14,746 nucleotides of DNA from Anaerolineaceae bacterium (GTDB taxonomy: Bacteria; Chloroflexota; Anaerolineae; Anaerolineales; Anaerolineaceae). The notes beneath the pieces are model-generated. The model was given only the letters and a program-made list of their open reading frames with translations. It was not told the origin of the DNA and did no database searches. Both the position numbers and the translations under genes were made by a program. The stretch is from the NCBI GenBank assembly GCA_003524305.1, contig DQHW01000043.1, forward strand, positions 1 through 14,746. Direction: 5' to 3'. This document shows, one piece after another, positions 13,367 through 14,746 of the stretch; position 1 is the stretch's first letter; every line of letters begins with the position of its first letter.

Positions 13367-14356
13367 ATGGATTTCTTTCTGATCTGGGTTTTTCCTGCAC
13401 TTTTACTCGGTGGATTCGGATTATTGCTCTTCTTGGCGACGACCAAAAATATCAATCGCTGCAAGGCAGTGTCAGGCTGGGCCAAAACCACTGGCATCGT
13501 TGAAAAATCTGCAGTTGAAAAGCATAAATCACAGCGTTTCAACCGGAGGATTCGCAGAGGTTATCAGCAATCACATTATGAACCAAAAATCGAGTTTTCC
13601 TATTTGGTTGGAGGTTCAACTTTTCACTCGAGTAGTTACAAAAATTTCGACGGCATTTATCAAGATGATTCTGAAGAAAAAGCGGCTGAAATAGTTGCTC
13701 AATTTCCATCTGGGAAAAAAGTGACCGTCACATATAATCCTGACCAACCCGCCGAGTCATATCTGCTGCCTCAAATCGATTTCACCCGTTTAAGCGAACA
13801 CCGTAAGATTCAAATTGTGATGATTGCCTTCGCCCTGGTTTGGGTAGGATTGGGCAGTGGTATAAAAATGCGAGAACAGATTATGGCAGAAAACACACAA
13901 AAGCAAATTCAACAAAGCGTTGGCGTGCTGCCCATCAACCCTGATCAACTTGAACCTGGCTTGAATTTAATAATTGCTGAATATGCGTTAACCTGTTCAG
14001 AGGATGGTTATAGCGGAAAAACCATCGCCTACAAAGAAAAAAGATGCACAAATGGCGATGTTTCAAATTTGACTGCTATTGAAGTGGATTCGCGAAAAGA
14101 GGATATTCAAAAAATTGATGTTATTTCTGCACTTAAAACCCCATCTGACATTGATGTCACGGTTACCTTTTTTAATCAAATAGCGTCATTGATTTTCAAA
14201 GATGAGGCGTTGGCTTCCACCTCGGAATGGATATCAACTACGCTGCCAGAGGTGATCCAAACAAGCAATACAATTTCAACTACCATCGGCAGCATTCCTC
14301 TGAAAATGAGTAACCTGGGATCAAACATCCGGTTCACACTGGGTGACTCGCAATAA
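13367..14356 (+). CDS. DUF3592-domain membrane protein
   Basis: A 329-residue protein of unknown function. TM1 spans about 3-25 and TM2 about 148-166. Between them lies a DUF3592-like domain: Trp38-x-x-T-x-G-I-V, YEPKIEFSYLVGG (71-83), then FPSGKKVTVTYNPDQP (113-128). The 160 residues after TM2 are soluble, include two cysteines (Cys210, Cys227) that could form a disulfide, and match no family I know. GGAGGG a few bases before the ATG supports the start. Base composition returns to that of the core genome here. No operon partner is visible on either side. Confidence 0.8.
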   Translation: MDFFLIWVFPALLLGGFGLLLFLATTKNINRCKAVSGWAKTTGIVEKSAVEKHKSQRFNRRIRRGYQQSHYEPKIEFSYLVGGSTFHSSSYKNFDGIYQDDSEEKAAEIVAQFPSGKKVTVTYNPDQPAESYLLPQIDFTRLSEHRKIQIVMIAFALVWVGLGSGIKMREQIMAENTQKQIQQSVGVLPINPDQLEPGLNLIIAEYALTCSEDGYSGKTIAYKEKRCTNGDVSNLTAIEVDSRKEDIQKIDVISALKTPSDIDVTVTFFNQIASLIFKDEALASTSEWISTTLPEVIQTSNTISTTIGSIPLKMSNLGSNIRFTLGDSQ

Positions 14357-14535
14357 TTATTTTTGGGATCTACTGAAGTCAAAAAAACTGTGAAGAACAC
14401 AATCATGGACGATATTTCTTGCCCGAACCCTGTAAAAGCTTACGCAGCATGATATATCTTATATTATTTACATGATTATTATGATAATATTTATCTAAAT
14501 AAAGGATGATTCACTTCTTCATTCCTGGAGCTAAA

Positions 14536-14746
14536 ATGGATAAAAATTATCAATCACTCGATATTAACCGTTCGGAGATCACCCCCAAATCGCTTTACCT
14601 TTCACGGCGCGATTTCATGCGCTCGGCTGCCCTGACCGCCGGAGCCGTTGCGCTTGCCGCCTGCGTTCCTGCGACTGCCACACAATCCATTGCCGGTTCC
14701 ACTTCGCCTACTGAACCCTCAAATGACTACACGGATGAATTGGGCA
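14536..14746 (+). CDS. Tat-exported lipoprotein, MsrP/YedY-like sulfoxide reductase subunit, partial
   Basis: Only the first 70 codons lie in the window. A twin-arginine signal SRRDFM (23-28) leads into a hydrophobic run and a lipobox Leu-Ala-Ala-Cys43, followed by a Thr/Ser/Pro-rich linker, so the protein should be exported folded and lipid-anchored. The preceding ITPKSLYLSRRDF and the TDELG where the window ends fit, from memory, the N-terminus of MsrP-like molybdopterin oxidoreductases, which repair methionine sulfoxide in exported proteins. GGAG lies five bases before the ATG. Without the catalytic domain another Tat lipoprotein cannot be excluded. Confidence 0.6.
   Translation, partial: MDKNYQSLDINRSEITPKSLYLSRRDFMRSAALTAGAVALAACVPATATQSIAGSTSPTEPSNDYTDELG

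Overview
The window reads as a chromosomal segment of a moderate-GC bacterium, most likely a Chloroflexota/Anaerolineae-type organism. The clues are a complete trp operon controlled by a T-box leader, an Asp-box propeller gene coupled to a MoaD/ThiS-like gene, and a Tat-dependent lipoprotein-like oxidoreductase. The taxonomic guess is inference from gene content only.

Region 1 (1-5455, minus strand) is a biosynthetic operon, trpE-trpG-trpD-trpC-trpF-trpB, with gaps of 3-14 bases or ATGA overlaps and the last gene cut by the window edge. A sigma70-like promoter (5428-5455) drives about 325 bases of leader that carries the landmarks of a tryptophan T-box: a UGG specifier, the conserved T-box sequence, and a terminator just before trpE. 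TrpE also keeps the LLES motif of tryptophan feedback inhibition, so control acts on both transcription and enzyme. From base 209 down to base 1 the trpB codon usage changes abruptly to almost purely G/C-ending codons, which suggests an assembly chimera or a recombination junction.

Region 2 (5487-8940, minus strand) holds accessory metabolism genes: an aldo/keto reductase with its own promoter and terminator, a TetR-like C-terminal remnant next to a 43-base palindrome, a GNAT acetyltransferase and a Bcr/CflA-type drug efflux transporter.

Region 3 (8962-10770, plus strand) starts with a palindrome-rich intergenic region whose promoter is framed by an inverted repeat. It drives a cytoplasmic six-Asp-box beta-propeller protein that overlaps, by ATGA, a MoaD/ThiS-like protein ending in Gly-Gly.

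Region 4 (about 10870-13090) is a strikingly AT-rich island. It carries a cold-shock domain fused to a DUF4263/Shedu-like PD-(D/E)XK nuclease domain, a possible 19-codon peptide, and a small CHAT/caspase-like protease with a His/Cys dyad. The island ends at the 3' end of a tRNA-Glu(CTC) gene. Its other edge holds a T-arm-like sequence matching the tRNA at 22 of 22 bases but split by 18 extra bases. This nuclease-protease pair is the best candidate for an undescribed, possibly anti-phage, system.

Region 5 (13367-14746, plus strand) holds a two-TM DUF3592-type protein and the start of a Tat/lipobox protein resembling the MsrP (YedY) molybdopterin sulfoxide reductase.
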